A stretch of DNA of 64,000 nucleotides from RUG11237 sp050874665 (GTDB taxonomy: Bacteria; Bacillota; Clostridia; Lachnospirales; Lachnospiraceae), in the NCBI GenBank assembly GCA_050874665.1, contig JBNMLC010000001.1:248001-312000 (forward strand). The letters run 5' to 3'. Both the position numbers and the translations under genes were made by a program. The notes below the pieces were generated by a model. It ran no database searches, was not told the DNA's origin, and saw only the letters and a list, made by a program, of their open reading frames with translations. How positions within the stretch are numbered: position 1 is the stretch's first letter; every line of letters starts with the position of its first letter. Positions 37,418 to 45,792 of this stretch are shown piece by piece.

Positions 37418-38335
37418 ATGAAGGTAGATGTAATTATTCCAACCTATCATCCGGATGAAAAGTTTCAAAAAAGCATTGAAATGCTGCTGAAGCAGACAAT
37501 GCTGCCGGAAACAATACGAATTGTAAATACCGGGGAATGTTTCTGGAAAAAAGAAATCGAAGAACTTAGTACCAAAATTGTGGTAACTCATATTAAAAAG
37601 AGTGAGTTTGATCATGGTGCGAGCAGAAATTTAGGTGCTGCGGATTCTAGAGCTGATGTGCTTTTGTTTATGACACAAGATGCCATTCCAGCCGATGAAT
37701 ATATGATAGAGCATTTGGTGAATTATTTGCAAAAAGAAAAAACAGTTGCAGTATATGCAAGGCAGCTTCCATATGAAAACTGTAGTGATTTAGAGCGCTA
37801 TGTCAGGCAATTTAACTATGGCGAAAAGTCCAGGGTAAAGTCTAAAAAAGATATTGACCAACTGGGAATCAAAACGTATTTTTGCTCGAATGTATGTGCG
37901 GCATATAAGCGTAATATCTTTGTGCAGCAAAAGGGATTTATTTCAAGAACCATTTTTAACGAAGATATGATATACTGTGCTGGGGTGATTCAAAAAGGAT
38001 TTTATGTGGCATATGCAGCAGATGCGAAAGTATATCATTCTCATAATTATACACCGTTAGAGCAACTGAAAAGAAATTTTGATTTAGGGGTTTCGCAGGC
38101 CGATCATCCGGAAATTTTTGAGGGTGTTTCTTCTGAAAATGAAGGAATCCGTATGGTAAAGAATACCGCAGGATATTTTTTAAAGCGGGGGAATATTGTT
38201 ACTGTATTTGAATTGGTACTGCAAAGTGGCTTTAAGTTGATTGGTTATAAGCTGGGAAAAAATTATAAGAAATTAACTAAAAAACAGATTATGTGTCTTA
38301 CTTCAAACAAGGCATATTGGAATAAGGAGGAATAA
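37418..38335 (+). CDS. Family 2 glycosyltransferase, rhamnosyltransferase-like
   Basis: The protein has 305 residues and starts VDVIIPTYHPDEKFQKSIE. SEFDHGASRNLGA and LLFMTQDAIPADEYM are the marks of RfbN-type rhamnosyltransferases, where the Gln-Asp-Ala stretch forms the donor site, and FNEDMIYCAGVIQKGFYVAYA is the acceptor-side acidic motif. It closes the glycan locus and fits the dTDP-rhamnose genes at 13502-16140. The glmS start follows three bases after its stop. Confidence 0.88.
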   Translation: MKVDVIIPTYHPDEKFQKSIEMLLKQTMLPETIRIVNTGECFWKKEIEELSTKIVVTHIKKSEFDHGASRNLGAADSRADVLLFMTQDAIPADEYMIEHLVNYLQKEKTVAVYARQLPYENCSDLERYVRQFNYGEKSRVKSKKDIDQLGIKTYFCSNVCAAYKRNIFVQQKGFISRTIFNEDMIYCAGVIQKGFYVAYAADAKVYHSHNYTPLEQLKRNFDLGVSQADHPEIFEGVSSENEGIRMVKNTAGYFLKRGNIVTVFELVLQSGFKLIGYKLGKNYKKLTKKQIMCLTSNKAYWNKEE

Positions 38336-38338
38336 ATT

Positions 38339-40165
38339 ATGTGTGGAATTGTAGGGTATATAGGAGAAAATCAGGCAGCACCTATTTTACTTGATGGACT
38401 TTCAAAGCTAGAGTACAGGGGATATGATTCAGCAGGAATCGCTGTTTTTGATGGAAAGAAAATTAATATGTCTAAGGCAAAGGGACGTTTAAAGGTATTA
38501 AACGAATTAACACATGACGGTGCAACCTTGCCGGGCTCGATTGGAATTGGGCATACTAGATGGGCAACGCACGGAGCACCATCAGATATTAATTCCCATC
38601 CGCATTTCAATGAATCCCAGAGTATTGCTGTAGTACATAATGGAATCATTGAAAATTATATGAAAATCAAGAAAATGTTAGAGGCAAAGGGTTATAAATT
38701 TGTGTCTGATACAGATACGGAGGTTGTGGCTCATCTTTTGGATTATTACTATAAGGGAAATGCTTTAGAAGCTATTACAAAGGTAATGCATCGAGTAGAA
38801 GGTTCTTATGCTTTGGGAATTTTGTTTGCTGAGGAACCGGATACGTTATATGCAGTGCGTAAGGATAGTCCGTTAATTGTTGGAAAAAGTGAAACCGGAA
38901 ATTTAATTGCCTCAGATGTTCCGGCAGTATTGAAATACACCAGAGATGTATACTTTATTGAAAATGAAGAAATTGCTGTCATTAAAAAAGATAATTTGAA
39001 ATTCTACAATGTATATGAGGAAGAATTGAAAAAAGAATCTGTAAAAATTGAATGGGATGTGGAAGCTGCTGAAAAAGGCGGATACGAACATTTTATGTTA
39101 AAGGAAATGTATGAACAGCCAAAGGCAGTAGCAGATACTTTAAATCCAAGACTCAAAGATGGAAAAATAGTAATCGAAGAATTAAATATGACGAATGAGG
39201 AAATCAAGGCAATCAAAAAGATTATGATTGTTGCATGCGGTTCTGCTTATCATACAGGGGTAACAGCAAAATACATTTTAGAGGGACTTGCAAGAATTCC
39301 GGTAGAAGTAGATGTAGCGAGCGAGTTCCGTTATCGTAATCCAATTTTAGAAGAGGGTACTTTGGTAATTATTATCAGTCAGTCAGGGGAAACAGCAGAT
39401 TCCTTAGCAGCACTTCGTATGGCAAAAGAGAGAGGGGCTAAGGTTCTTGCAATTGTCAATGTGGTAGGAAGTTCTATTGCCAGAGAAGCGGACAGTGTAT
39501 TATATACCTGGGCAGGACCGGAAATCGCTGTAGCTACTACAAAAGCTTACAGTGCACAGTTAATTGCACATTATCTGCTTGCCTTAAAGTTTGCAGAGGT
39601 AAGAGAAACTGTGTCAGCAGAGGAAATGGGCGAATTGATTGAGGACTTAAAGCGTATTCCGGAACAGATTGAAATGCTTCTTGGAAACAGGGAAAAGATT
39701 CAGAAGTTTGCCAACAGATATTTGGCGGCAAAGGATGTGTTCTTTATTGGTCGTGGCATTGATTATGCTATTTCCTTAGAAGGTTCCTTGAAATTAAAGG
39801 AAATTTCCTATATTCATTCAGAGGCATATGCTGCAGGAGAATTAAAACATGGAACTATTTCCCTAATTGAAGATGGAACTTTGGTGGTTGCATTAGTAAC
39901 GCAGGAAGAATTATACAAAAAGACCATTAGCAATGTGGTTGAGGTAAAGACCAGAGGTGCTTTTGTACTTAGTATTACGAATGCAGGAAATACAGAAATT
40001 GAAAAAAACAGTGACTTTGTGATTTATATACCAAAAACAAATAAGTACTTTACAAACTCACTTGCAGTGGTACCGCTACAGTTATTTGCTTATTATATTT
40101 CGATAGGAAGAGGCTGTGACGTGGATAAACCAAGAAATCTTGCAAAATCAGTTACAGTAGAATAA
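38339..40165 (+). CDS. glmS: Glutamine-fructose-6-phosphate aminotransferase (isomerizing)
   Basis: It makes glucosamine 6-phosphate, the entry point to UDP-GlcNAc for cell wall and glycans. MCGIVGYIG gives the catalytic Cys2 of the glutaminase half, with HTRWATHGAPSDINSHPH for ammonia handling. Two SIS sugar-isomerase domains follow (ACGSAYHTG and ISQSGETADSL; GRGIDYAISLEGSLKLKEISY), and the C-terminus ends NLAKSVTVE as usual. The length of 608 residues is standard. GGAGG sits 7 bases upstream of the ATG. No glmS ribozyme can fit, because the previous gene ends only three bases before the ATG. Confidence 0.98.
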   Translation: MCGIVGYIGENQAAPILLDGLSKLEYRGYDSAGIAVFDGKKINMSKAKGRLKVLNELTHDGATLPGSIGIGHTRWATHGAPSDINSHPHFNESQSIAVVHNGIIENYMKIKKMLEAKGYKFVSDTDTEVVAHLLDYYYKGNALEAITKVMHRVEGSYALGILFAEEPDTLYAVRKDSPLIVGKSETGNLIASDVPAVLKYTRDVYFIENEEIAVIKKDNLKFYNVYEEELKKESVKIEWDVEAAEKGGYEHFMLKEMYEQPKAVADTLNPRLKDGKIVIEELNMTNEEIKAIKKIMIVACGSAYHTGVTAKYILEGLARIPVEVDVASEFRYRNPILEEGTLVIIISQSGETADSLAALRMAKERGAKVLAIVNVVGSSIAREADSVLYTWAGPEIAVATTKAYSAQLIAHYLLALKFAEVRETVSAEEMGELIEDLKRIPEQIEMLLGNREKIQKFANRYLAAKDVFFIGRGIDYAISLEGSLKLKEISYIHSEAYAAGELKHGTISLIEDGTLVVALVTQEELYKKTISNVVEVKTRGAFVLSITNAGNTEIEKNSDFVIYIPKTNKYFTNSLAVVPLQLFAYYISIGRGCDVDKPRNLAKSVTVE

Positions 40166-40181
40166 TCGTATAAAAGATATC

Positions 40182-40213
40182 AATGTCGGGTAGGAAACTA
40201 TCCGGCATTTTTT
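40182..40213 (+). terminator. Intrinsic terminator after glmS
   Basis: The arms 40182-40192 and 40199-40209 pair over 11 bases with two wobble pairs, with a GGAAAC loop, and run into six T residues (40208-40213). Confidence 0.85.
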
Positions 40214-40246
40214 CGTTTCAAAGTTTCTTAAAGCTTTTATCACAAT

Positions 40247-40277
40247 TTGAACACAAATGACTGGTAGACTGTACAAT
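40247..40277 (+). promoter_or_regulatory. Probable promoter of the HtrA gene
   Basis: TTGAAC (40247-40252), 19 bases, TACAAT (40272-40277). Both boxes are close to consensus; the spacing is slightly long. Confidence 0.5.
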
Positions 40278-40338
40278 GTAAAAAGAAAAGAGAAGCAAAT
40301 CAAAAGGAAATAGACGATAGAGGAAAGGATGAAAGAAT

Positions 40339-41841
40339 ATGGATCATAATGATTACATCAATGGGGAAGGATTTGTAATGAGAAACAGTGAAGAAAAGGC
40401 ACAACAACAGGAAACAACACAACAGCAGGAAACAACACAACAGAATCAGTCAAATGTACAGCCAGAAGAGGTGAAAGAAAGAAGTTATTCTTCGTATCAA
40501 ATTAATCACGAACCGGAGAGAAGTTACAGCAATGCTAATTATATAAAGGAAAAAGAAGCAAAGAAGAGAGAAAAAAAGAAGTTATCACCAAAGAGTAAAA
40601 AAATTATGAAAAAAGCGGCAGCTTTAGTAGCAAGTGCAGCAGTATTCGGCTGTGTAGCAGGCGGAGCATTTATTGGGGTAAATAAACTTGGCGGTTATGC
40701 ATTTTCTGATGAAGTCAAAGAAACCACAACGAATACAGCGCAGACGGAGGAAAAGAAAGTGGTTGCAACTACTACGTCTGCTAATACAAGTACTACAGTC
40801 ACAGACGTAACGAATGTTGTAAAAAATGTGATGCCTTCTGTAGTATCCATAACAAGCAAAGCGACAGAGGTTACCCAGAACTTCTTTGGACAGGCATACC
40901 AGTATGAAACGGAAGGCAGCGGTTCCGGAATTATCGTGGGACAAAGTGACACAGAATTGCTGATAGCTACGAATAATCATGTGGTGGAAGGTTCGGATGA
41001 ACTAACCGTATATTTTATTAATAATGATACGGCATCGGCAAAAATTAAAGGAACAGATTCCGAGATGGATTTGGCGGTGATTGCAGTAGATTTATCTTCT
41101 ATGAGCAGTGAAACCTTAGGAGAAATTTCTGTGGCAACGTTAGGAGATTCGGATGCATTACAGGTAGGAGAACCTGCAATTGCCATAGGAAATGCATTGG
41201 GGTACGGACAATCTGTTACTACGGGAGTGATTAGTGCATTAAACAGACAGATTAGTTCAGAGAGTGAAAATAAAACAAGCAAAAGTCAGGATGAAGATAG
41301 TACCGGATTTATCCAGACAGATGCTGCAATCAATCCTGGAAACAGTGGTGGAGCATTATTAAATACCAAAGGAGAGGTAATTGGAATTAACTCTATGAAA
41401 ATATCCAGTGGCAGTTATTCAGAAGCTTCTGTGGAAGGTATGGGATATGCGATTCCTATTTCAGCAGCAAGACCTATTATTGATGAATTGATGAATAAAG
41501 TGACCAGAGATAAAGTTGATGAGAATAATATGGGATATTTAGGAATCAAGGGAGCAACGATTGGCGATGAAATGCATGAAGTTTACAATATGCCTTATGG
41601 AATATATGTAAGTGAAGTGGTAGAGGGAAGTGCGGCAGAAAAAGCAGGCTTACTTACAGGAGATATTATCGTAAAATTCGATGGTACCAAGATTAGCACT
41701 TATGAGGAATTGCAACAACAGCTCCAATATTATTCTTCAGGTGAAACTGTGGAATTACAGGTACAGCGCCCGGCAAATGGAACTTATGAAAACCAGAAAA
41801 TAACCATTACATTAGGCAGTCGTAGTGAGATAAGTCAGTAA
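40339..41841 (+). CDS. HtrA/DegP-like membrane-anchored serine protease with PDZ domain
   Basis: The 500-residue protein has a Gln/Thr-rich cytosolic N-terminus with a short repeat (QQQETTQ twice), a Lys-rich stretch, then a membrane anchor near 93-116. The trypsin-like domain has H214 in TNNHVVEG, D244 in SEMDLAVIAV and S336 in INPGNSGGALL. A PDZ domain covers about 390-495 (GYLGIKGATIGDE, VVEGSAAEKAGL). It degrades misfolded proteins outside the membrane. ATG 40378 also has a ribosome site, so the first 13 residues are uncertain. Confidence 0.93.
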   Translation: MDHNDYINGEGFVMRNSEEKAQQQETTQQQETTQQNQSNVQPEEVKERSYSSYQINHEPERSYSNANYIKEKEAKKREKKKLSPKSKKIMKKAAALVASAAVFGCVAGGAFIGVNKLGGYAFSDEVKETTTNTAQTEEKKVVATTTSANTSTTVTDVTNVVKNVMPSVVSITSKATEVTQNFFGQAYQYETEGSGSGIIVGQSDTELLIATNNHVVEGSDELTVYFINNDTASAKIKGTDSEMDLAVIAVDLSSMSSETLGEISVATLGDSDALQVGEPAIAIGNALGYGQSVTTGVISALNRQISSESENKTSKSQDEDSTGFIQTDAAINPGNSGGALLNTKGEVIGINSMKISSGSYSEASVEGMGYAIPISAARPIIDELMNKVTRDKVDENNMGYLGIKGATIGDEMHEVYNMPYGIYVSEVVEGSAAEKAGLLTGDIIVKFDGTKISTYEELQQQLQYYSSGETVELQVQRPANGTYENQKITITLGSRSEISQ

Positions 41842-41858
41842 AATATAAAAATAATATA

Positions 41859-41896
41859 AACAGCATCCTTTTTTCTTGGAAGGATGCTGTTCTTTT
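41859..41896 (+). terminator. Intrinsic terminator after the HtrA gene
   Basis: A 12-bp perfect stem (41859-41870 with 41880-41891) with a T-rich loop, followed by CTTTT. The clpX promoter lies across its right arm. Confidence 0.85.
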
Positions 41897-41904
41897 GCTA
41901 TAAT
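41876..41904 (+). promoter_or_regulatory. clpX promoter overlapping the terminator hairpin
   Basis: TTGGAA (41876-41881), 17 bases, TGC plus perfect TATAAT (41899-41904). The -35 box lies in the loop and right arm of the preceding terminator. GGAGGG precedes clpX 30 bases on. Confidence 0.7.
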
Positions 41905-41934
41905 ATAACTAATCAAAAAAATCGGAGGGAAAAT

Positions 41935-43368
41935 ATGTCTGACTATATAGAAAATAATGATGAAATAGAAAATAAAAAGGATTCAAAATCCCAGGATGAT
42001 GGATACGAAGATATTTGTTACATCTGTCGCAGAACAGAAAGTACAGCAGGAAAAATGGTTCATCTGCCAAATAATATTTGTGTTTGCGCAGATTGTATGC
42101 AGAGAACGTTTGACACTATGAATAGTGGGAATGTGGATTATGAAAGCATAATGAAGAATATGCCTTATATGCCAAATATCAGTATGATTAACTTATCTGA
42201 TTTAAACAATATGAATCCAAATATAAAACCGAATTCTCAAAAAATCAAAAAGAAAAAGCAAAAAGAGAAGGAAAAACCGGTGTTAGATATTAAAGCAATT
42301 CCGGCACCCCATAAAATCAAAGCAAGTCTGGACGAATATGTGGTAGGACAGGAGCAGGCAAAAAAGGTGATTTCCGTTGCTGTATATAATCATTATAAGC
42401 GTGTGGCATCGGATTCTATGGACGAAATTGAAATTGAAAAGTCAAATATGCTTATGATTGGACCTACAGGAAGTGGTAAGACATTTCTGGTGAAAACGCT
42501 GGCACGCTTATTAGATGTACCACTTGCTATTACAGATGCAACCTCCTTAACAGAAGCAGGATATATAGGAGATGATATTGAGAGTGTTGTTTCAAAGCTT
42601 TTAGCTGCAGCGGATAATGATGTGGAACGTGCAGAACGTGGAATCATTTTTATCGATGAAATTGATAAGATAGCAAAGAAGAAGAATACAAATCAAAGAG
42701 ATGTCAGTGGAGAATCTGTACAGCAGGGAATGTTAAAATTATTAGAAGGCAGTGAAGTGGAGGTGCCGGTGGGAGCTAATAGTAAGAATGCAATGGTACC
42801 ATTGACCACTGTAAATACAAAAAATATTCTTTTTATTTGTGGCGGTGCGTTCCCTGACTTAGAAAATATCATTAAAGAACGTTTGAACAAGACGGCATCT
42901 ATTGGATTCAAAGCGGACTTGAAGGATAAGTACGATAATGACCCGGATTTGTTGAGTAAAGTTACTGTGGAGGATATCCGTAAATTTGGTATGATACCGG
43001 AGTTTTTAGGACGTCTGCCCATCGTGTTTACTTTGGATGCATTGACAAAAGACATGCTGGTTAAGGTACTGAAGGAACCAAAAAATGCGATTTTGAAGCA
43101 GTATCAGAAGCTATTGGAATTAGATGAAGTAAAGCTTAACTTTGATGATGATGCGTTAGAAGCAATTGCAGAAAGAGCATTGGAGAAAAAAACAGGAGCC
43201 AGAGCACTTCGTGCTATCATTGAAGAATTTATGCTGGATATTATGTATGAGATTCCAAAGGATGATAATATTGGTACTGTGACGATTACTAGAGCATATA
43301 TTGAGCATAAGGGGGCACCACGTATAGAGATGCGTTCCACAGAAAAGGGTGCTATTTTGCAAAAATAA
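41935..43368 (+). CDS. clpX: ATP-dependent protease unfoldase ClpX, long-linker form
   Basis: The 477-residue AAA+ unfoldase delivers substrates to ClpP. An N-terminal zinc finger has CYIC (C28, C31) and CADC (C51, C54). Then comes a linker of about 65 residues, rich in Met, Asn and Lys, that is longer than in typical ClpX. The AAA+ core has YVVGQEQAKK, Walker A GPTGSGKT, pore loop EAGYIGDDIE, Walker B IIFIDEIDK and sensor FLGRLP. The IGF loop that grips ClpP is present (SIGFKADL). The frame runs up to 41884, but GGAGGG before ATG 41935 sets the start. No clpP is adjacent. Confidence 0.93.
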   Translation: MSDYIENNDEIENKKDSKSQDDGYEDICYICRRTESTAGKMVHLPNNICVCADCMQRTFDTMNSGNVDYESIMKNMPYMPNISMINLSDLNNMNPNIKPNSQKIKKKKQKEKEKPVLDIKAIPAPHKIKASLDEYVVGQEQAKKVISVAVYNHYKRVASDSMDEIEIEKSNMLMIGPTGSGKTFLVKTLARLLDVPLAITDATSLTEAGYIGDDIESVVSKLLAAADNDVERAERGIIFIDEIDKIAKKKNTNQRDVSGESVQQGMLKLLEGSEVEVPVGANSKNAMVPLTTVNTKNILFICGGAFPDLENIIKERLNKTASIGFKADLKDKYDNDPDLLSKVTVEDIRKFGMIPEFLGRLPIVFTLDALTKDMLVKVLKEPKNAILKQYQKLLELDEVKLNFDDDALEAIAERALEKKTGARALRAIIEEFMLDIMYEIPKDDNIGTVTITRAYIEHKGAPRIEMRSTEKGAILQK

Positions 43369-43396
43369 GAATTGTAACAATGGATAGGAGAGGGAA

Positions 43397-43849
43397 ATGT
43401 TCTATTTGGGTATCATTGTTGCCATCTTTATGGTAGATTTTGTCATAAAAAGAATAGTAGATAAAAGGCTGGAATTGGGAGAAGAGAAAGCATATTTAGA
43501 CAATAAAATTATACTGGAAAAGTATTATAATAGAGGATTTGCACTGGATAAATTCGAAAAGCATCCAAAGCTGGTGGCGTATGGTTCCAGCTTTGTGTGC
43601 AGCTTGTTAGTTGTAAAGTTTTGCCGATTATTGCGGCAAAAGGGAAACAGAGGCTTAAAAATGGCTCTCGCCATGATAATTGGTGGAGCCATCAGTAATA
43701 TTTATGACCGTTTTCGCAGCCATTACGTGATAGATTATCTTCGATTTGGCGTGAAATGCAAGCAGCTAAGAAGGATAGTATTTAATCTATCAGATTTTTT
43801 TATCATGATTGGAACCTTCCTTCTTTTGGTGTTTCAAAAAAAGGATTAA
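43397..43849 (+). CDS. Divergent signal peptidase II (LspA)-like protein
   Basis: The 150-residue membrane protein follows the LspA pattern: an N-terminal helix with Asp (MVDFVIKR), YYNRGFALD in place of NxGxAFG, IIGGAISNIYDRF with the first catalytic Asp (D104), and FNLSDFFI with the second (D133). Both catalytic aspartates are kept, so it may cleave lipoprotein signal peptides, but a Lys/Arg-rich loop (75-88) and the weak matches suggest a specialised paralogue. It is 28 bases after clpX. Confidence 0.75.
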   Translation: MFYLGIIVAIFMVDFVIKRIVDKRLELGEEKAYLDNKIILEKYYNRGFALDKFEKHPKLVAYGSSFVCSLLVVKFCRLLRQKGNRGLKMALAMIIGGAISNIYDRFRSHYVIDYLRFGVKCKQLRRIVFNLSDFFIMIGTFLLLVFQKKD

Positions 43850-43858
43850 CAGAAATCT

Positions 43859-44740
43859 TTATCTTTCATGAGCCTTCTCGAAATGTTGATAGTCCTTTGA
43901 ATTTTTCCAGTCGCCACCCCAGGTGAAGCCGTGTTCTATAAATAATTGATAATACAAATCATCATGGGTAATCATGTGAGGCTTTGCCGCGGTTCTATCT
44001 GCATAGTTTTCTGCATCCGTGTGATAATATACAGGAACGCCATCGCGATAAGTAATGTAAGGATTTTGATATGGATTGATATCAATGGCTAAGCCCAGTG
44101 CATGATTGGAGAGCTTTGTAGTACCTGCAATGACACGATAACAAAATGCGGAAGAATTATTGGCATTCATGGAAGCAGTGTCAGTAGAACTTCCATCTCC
44201 GGTCCAAAAGTTGTCAATTAAATACATAGATTGTATTTCGTATTTATTTCTGAAAAGTTCAGTGAAGATCTCAAGACAATCGTCGACAATTTCTTTGTTA
44301 ACGATACATTCCCCTACTTGAATTTGCTGGTCAAAATTATAATGTAAAATTTTCAAATAACGTAAATCATCTAATGAGATGTCATTATTATCGCAATAGG
44401 ATTTATCGTAAATGCGTGCTTTCAATGCATCATCAATGACGGAAGCAGTAAAGTAGGTGTCAGGGTGCTGAAAATCTAACTGATTTTTAGCAATGATTTC
44501 TCCTGCCTGAACATCTGTTAGAGAAGAAAGGTATTCTACAGGTGTTGGTGAAGCTGTTGGAACAGGAGAACAAATAGTCTTGGTTGGAACGATTGTAGCC
44601 ATAGTAGTGGGTACCTCCGGATTTAATGTATGGATTGTAGTCTCTTTTCTGATATATATGCAGTAAATACATGAAAAAATAATCGCTAAGATAAAAACGA
44701 ATAATAAAGTATGCTTTGGTCTTTGATGTTTTTTGCTCAT
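43859..44740 (-). CDS. VanY-type M15 D-alanyl-D-alanine carboxypeptidase
   Basis: The 293-residue protein has one N-terminal membrane anchor (residues 11-31), a Thr/Pro-rich wall-spanning stretch (36-68), and a C-terminal zinc peptidase domain. The ligands are H213 and D220 in SNHALGLAID and H286 in DYQHFE, with WGGDW just before, as in the M15 family. It trims peptide stems of peptidoglycan. GGGAGG precedes the ATG at 44740. It is convergent with the LspA-like gene, 9 bases apart. Confidence 0.9.
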   Translation of the reverse strand: MSKKHQRPKHTLLFVFILAIIFSCIYCIYIRKETTIHTLNPEVPTTMATIVPTKTICSPVPTASPTPVEYLSSLTDVQAGEIIAKNQLDFQHPDTYFTASVIDDALKARIYDKSYCDNNDISLDDLRYLKILHYNFDQQIQVGECIVNKEIVDDCLEIFTELFRNKYEIQSMYLIDNFWTGDGSSTDTASMNANNSSAFCYRVIAGTTKLSNHALGLAIDINPYQNPYITYRDGVPVYYHTDAENYADRTAAKPHMITHDDLYYQLFIEHGFTWGGDWKNSKDYQHFEKAHER

Positions 44741-44770
44741 AAAGCTCCTCCCGGTTTGGTAAAGAAAGCA

Positions 44771-44882
44771 AACAAGCCATAATGGAATTATGGCTTGTTT
44801 TTGGCTGTATAGGAAACTGTGTTCCTATACAGCTAAAAAACGCTCTGGGGGAGTGCACTGCGACGGTATGTAAGTGTGTCGC
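44771..44882. repeat. Intergenic block of consecutive hairpins
   Basis: Three inverted repeats follow each other: 13 bp (44771-44783 with 44787-44799, then TTTTT on the plus strand), 12 bp (44804-44815 with 44822-44833), and 5 bp (44860-44864 with 44878-44882) next to the palindrome AGTGCACT. It lies downstream of the minus-strand gene ending at 44915 and upstream of the VanY gene. It may terminate minus-strand transcription, or be a palindromic repeat element or structured RNA. The bases 44839-44900 are GC-richer than the surroundings. Confidence 0.6.
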
Positions 44883-44914
44883 TAATGCAACCCGCCACTA
44901 GAGTTATGTTGTGT

Positions 44915-45610
44915 TTAGAATAAAATATCATACATAGAGGAAGCAGATAAATTATTGTAAGTTCCTGAACTTGTGTAAAGAGATGCGGCAGTGGAAGTTC
45001 CTTTGGAGGAAGCTACCTGTGCCATCAGGGTAGAGGTTGAATTTATCTGTCCTGCATAAGAATAGGAGCCTGAAAATACAGCTTTTAAATCATCTAAAGA
45101 GGCTTTTGACAGTGTATCGCTGTCTAAGGCCAGTGTATGATCTGATTTTACAGTGATTCCTATATTTTTTAGAGCGGCAGAGTTGTTGGCGGTGATTCTT
45201 TCCATCCACTCTGCTTTTTTAGAAAGGGAACTTGAGTTTACGTCAGCAGAAGAATCTAACACAGCGTTATAATTCTTTACAAACGAAGAAATTTCCTTTT
45301 CTAATTTGGAACGATTTTCTTCATTATAAGTTTCTTTTATCAGTGTACTGGCACTTGATTTTAATGAAGAAATATCAAGGGCAGCCTCTTTCCAGGCTTT
45401 GTTATCAGTGTCTAACTTTTTAGGGGCAGTAGAAGTAGTTTTTTCAGAGTTAGAACTCTGAGAATAATAAGCTTTTAAAAGCTTATAATAACTGCCGCTT
45501 TTGATAGAAGCATAATTTGATAAGATGGATGATGTGCTACTGCTGTTATTTCCAAAGGAAGAAAATAACGTGGAAGCACCGAATGAATTTAAACCATAAA
45601 ATGTTGTCAT
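44915..45610 (-). CDS. Small protein with a FliD C-terminal-like domain
   Basis: It has 231 residues with no signal peptide or membrane helix. The first 70 residues are rich in Ser, Gly, Asn and Tyr. From about residue 75 the sequence follows the FliD C-domain pattern: ISSFVKNYNAVLDSSADVN, then NIGITVKSDHTLALDSDTLS and DDLKAVFSG, the equivalents of the YN, G(I)-D-G-L-L-D and VxxLF elements of flagellar caps. No flagellar gene is in the window. GGAGGTGAG precedes the ATG at 45610; the longer frame to 45634 has no such site. The role is unknown. Confidence 0.7.
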   Translation of the reverse strand: MTTFYGLNSFGASTLFSSFGNNSSSTSSILSNYASIKSGSYYKLLKAYYSQSSNSEKTTSTAPKKLDTDNKAWKEAALDISSLKSSASTLIKETYNEENRSKLEKEISSFVKNYNAVLDSSADVNSSSLSKKAEWMERITANNSAALKNIGITVKSDHTLALDSDTLSKASLDDLKAVFSGSYSYAGQINSTSTLMAQVASSKGTSTAASLYTSSGTYNNLSASSMYDILF

Positions 45611-45711
45611 ATAACTCACCTCCTTGTTTGACAAAATGAATTTAAATATTTCTATATAATAATTATATGTAAATCTTAAGAATTATACAAGACAGAAAAT
45701 GCACAAAGTTG

Positions 45712-45740
45712 TTCACAAGATAAGTGGAATATGCTAAAAT
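45712..45740 (+). promoter_or_regulatory. Promoter of the DUF3048 lipoprotein gene
   Basis: TTCACA (45712-45717), 17 bases ending in TGC, TAAAAT (45735-45740): an extended -10 promoter 53 bases before the GTG start. Confidence 0.6.
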
Positions 45741-45792
45741 ACATAAAGATAATGAAAAGTTATTCAAAGAAAAGGAAAGAGAGGATTAGAGA

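Noticed and set aside
38336..38338. A glmS ribozyme before glmS, as in many Firmicutes.
   Set aside because: Only three bases separate the preceding stop from the glmS ATG, and no ribozyme-like sequence is visible.
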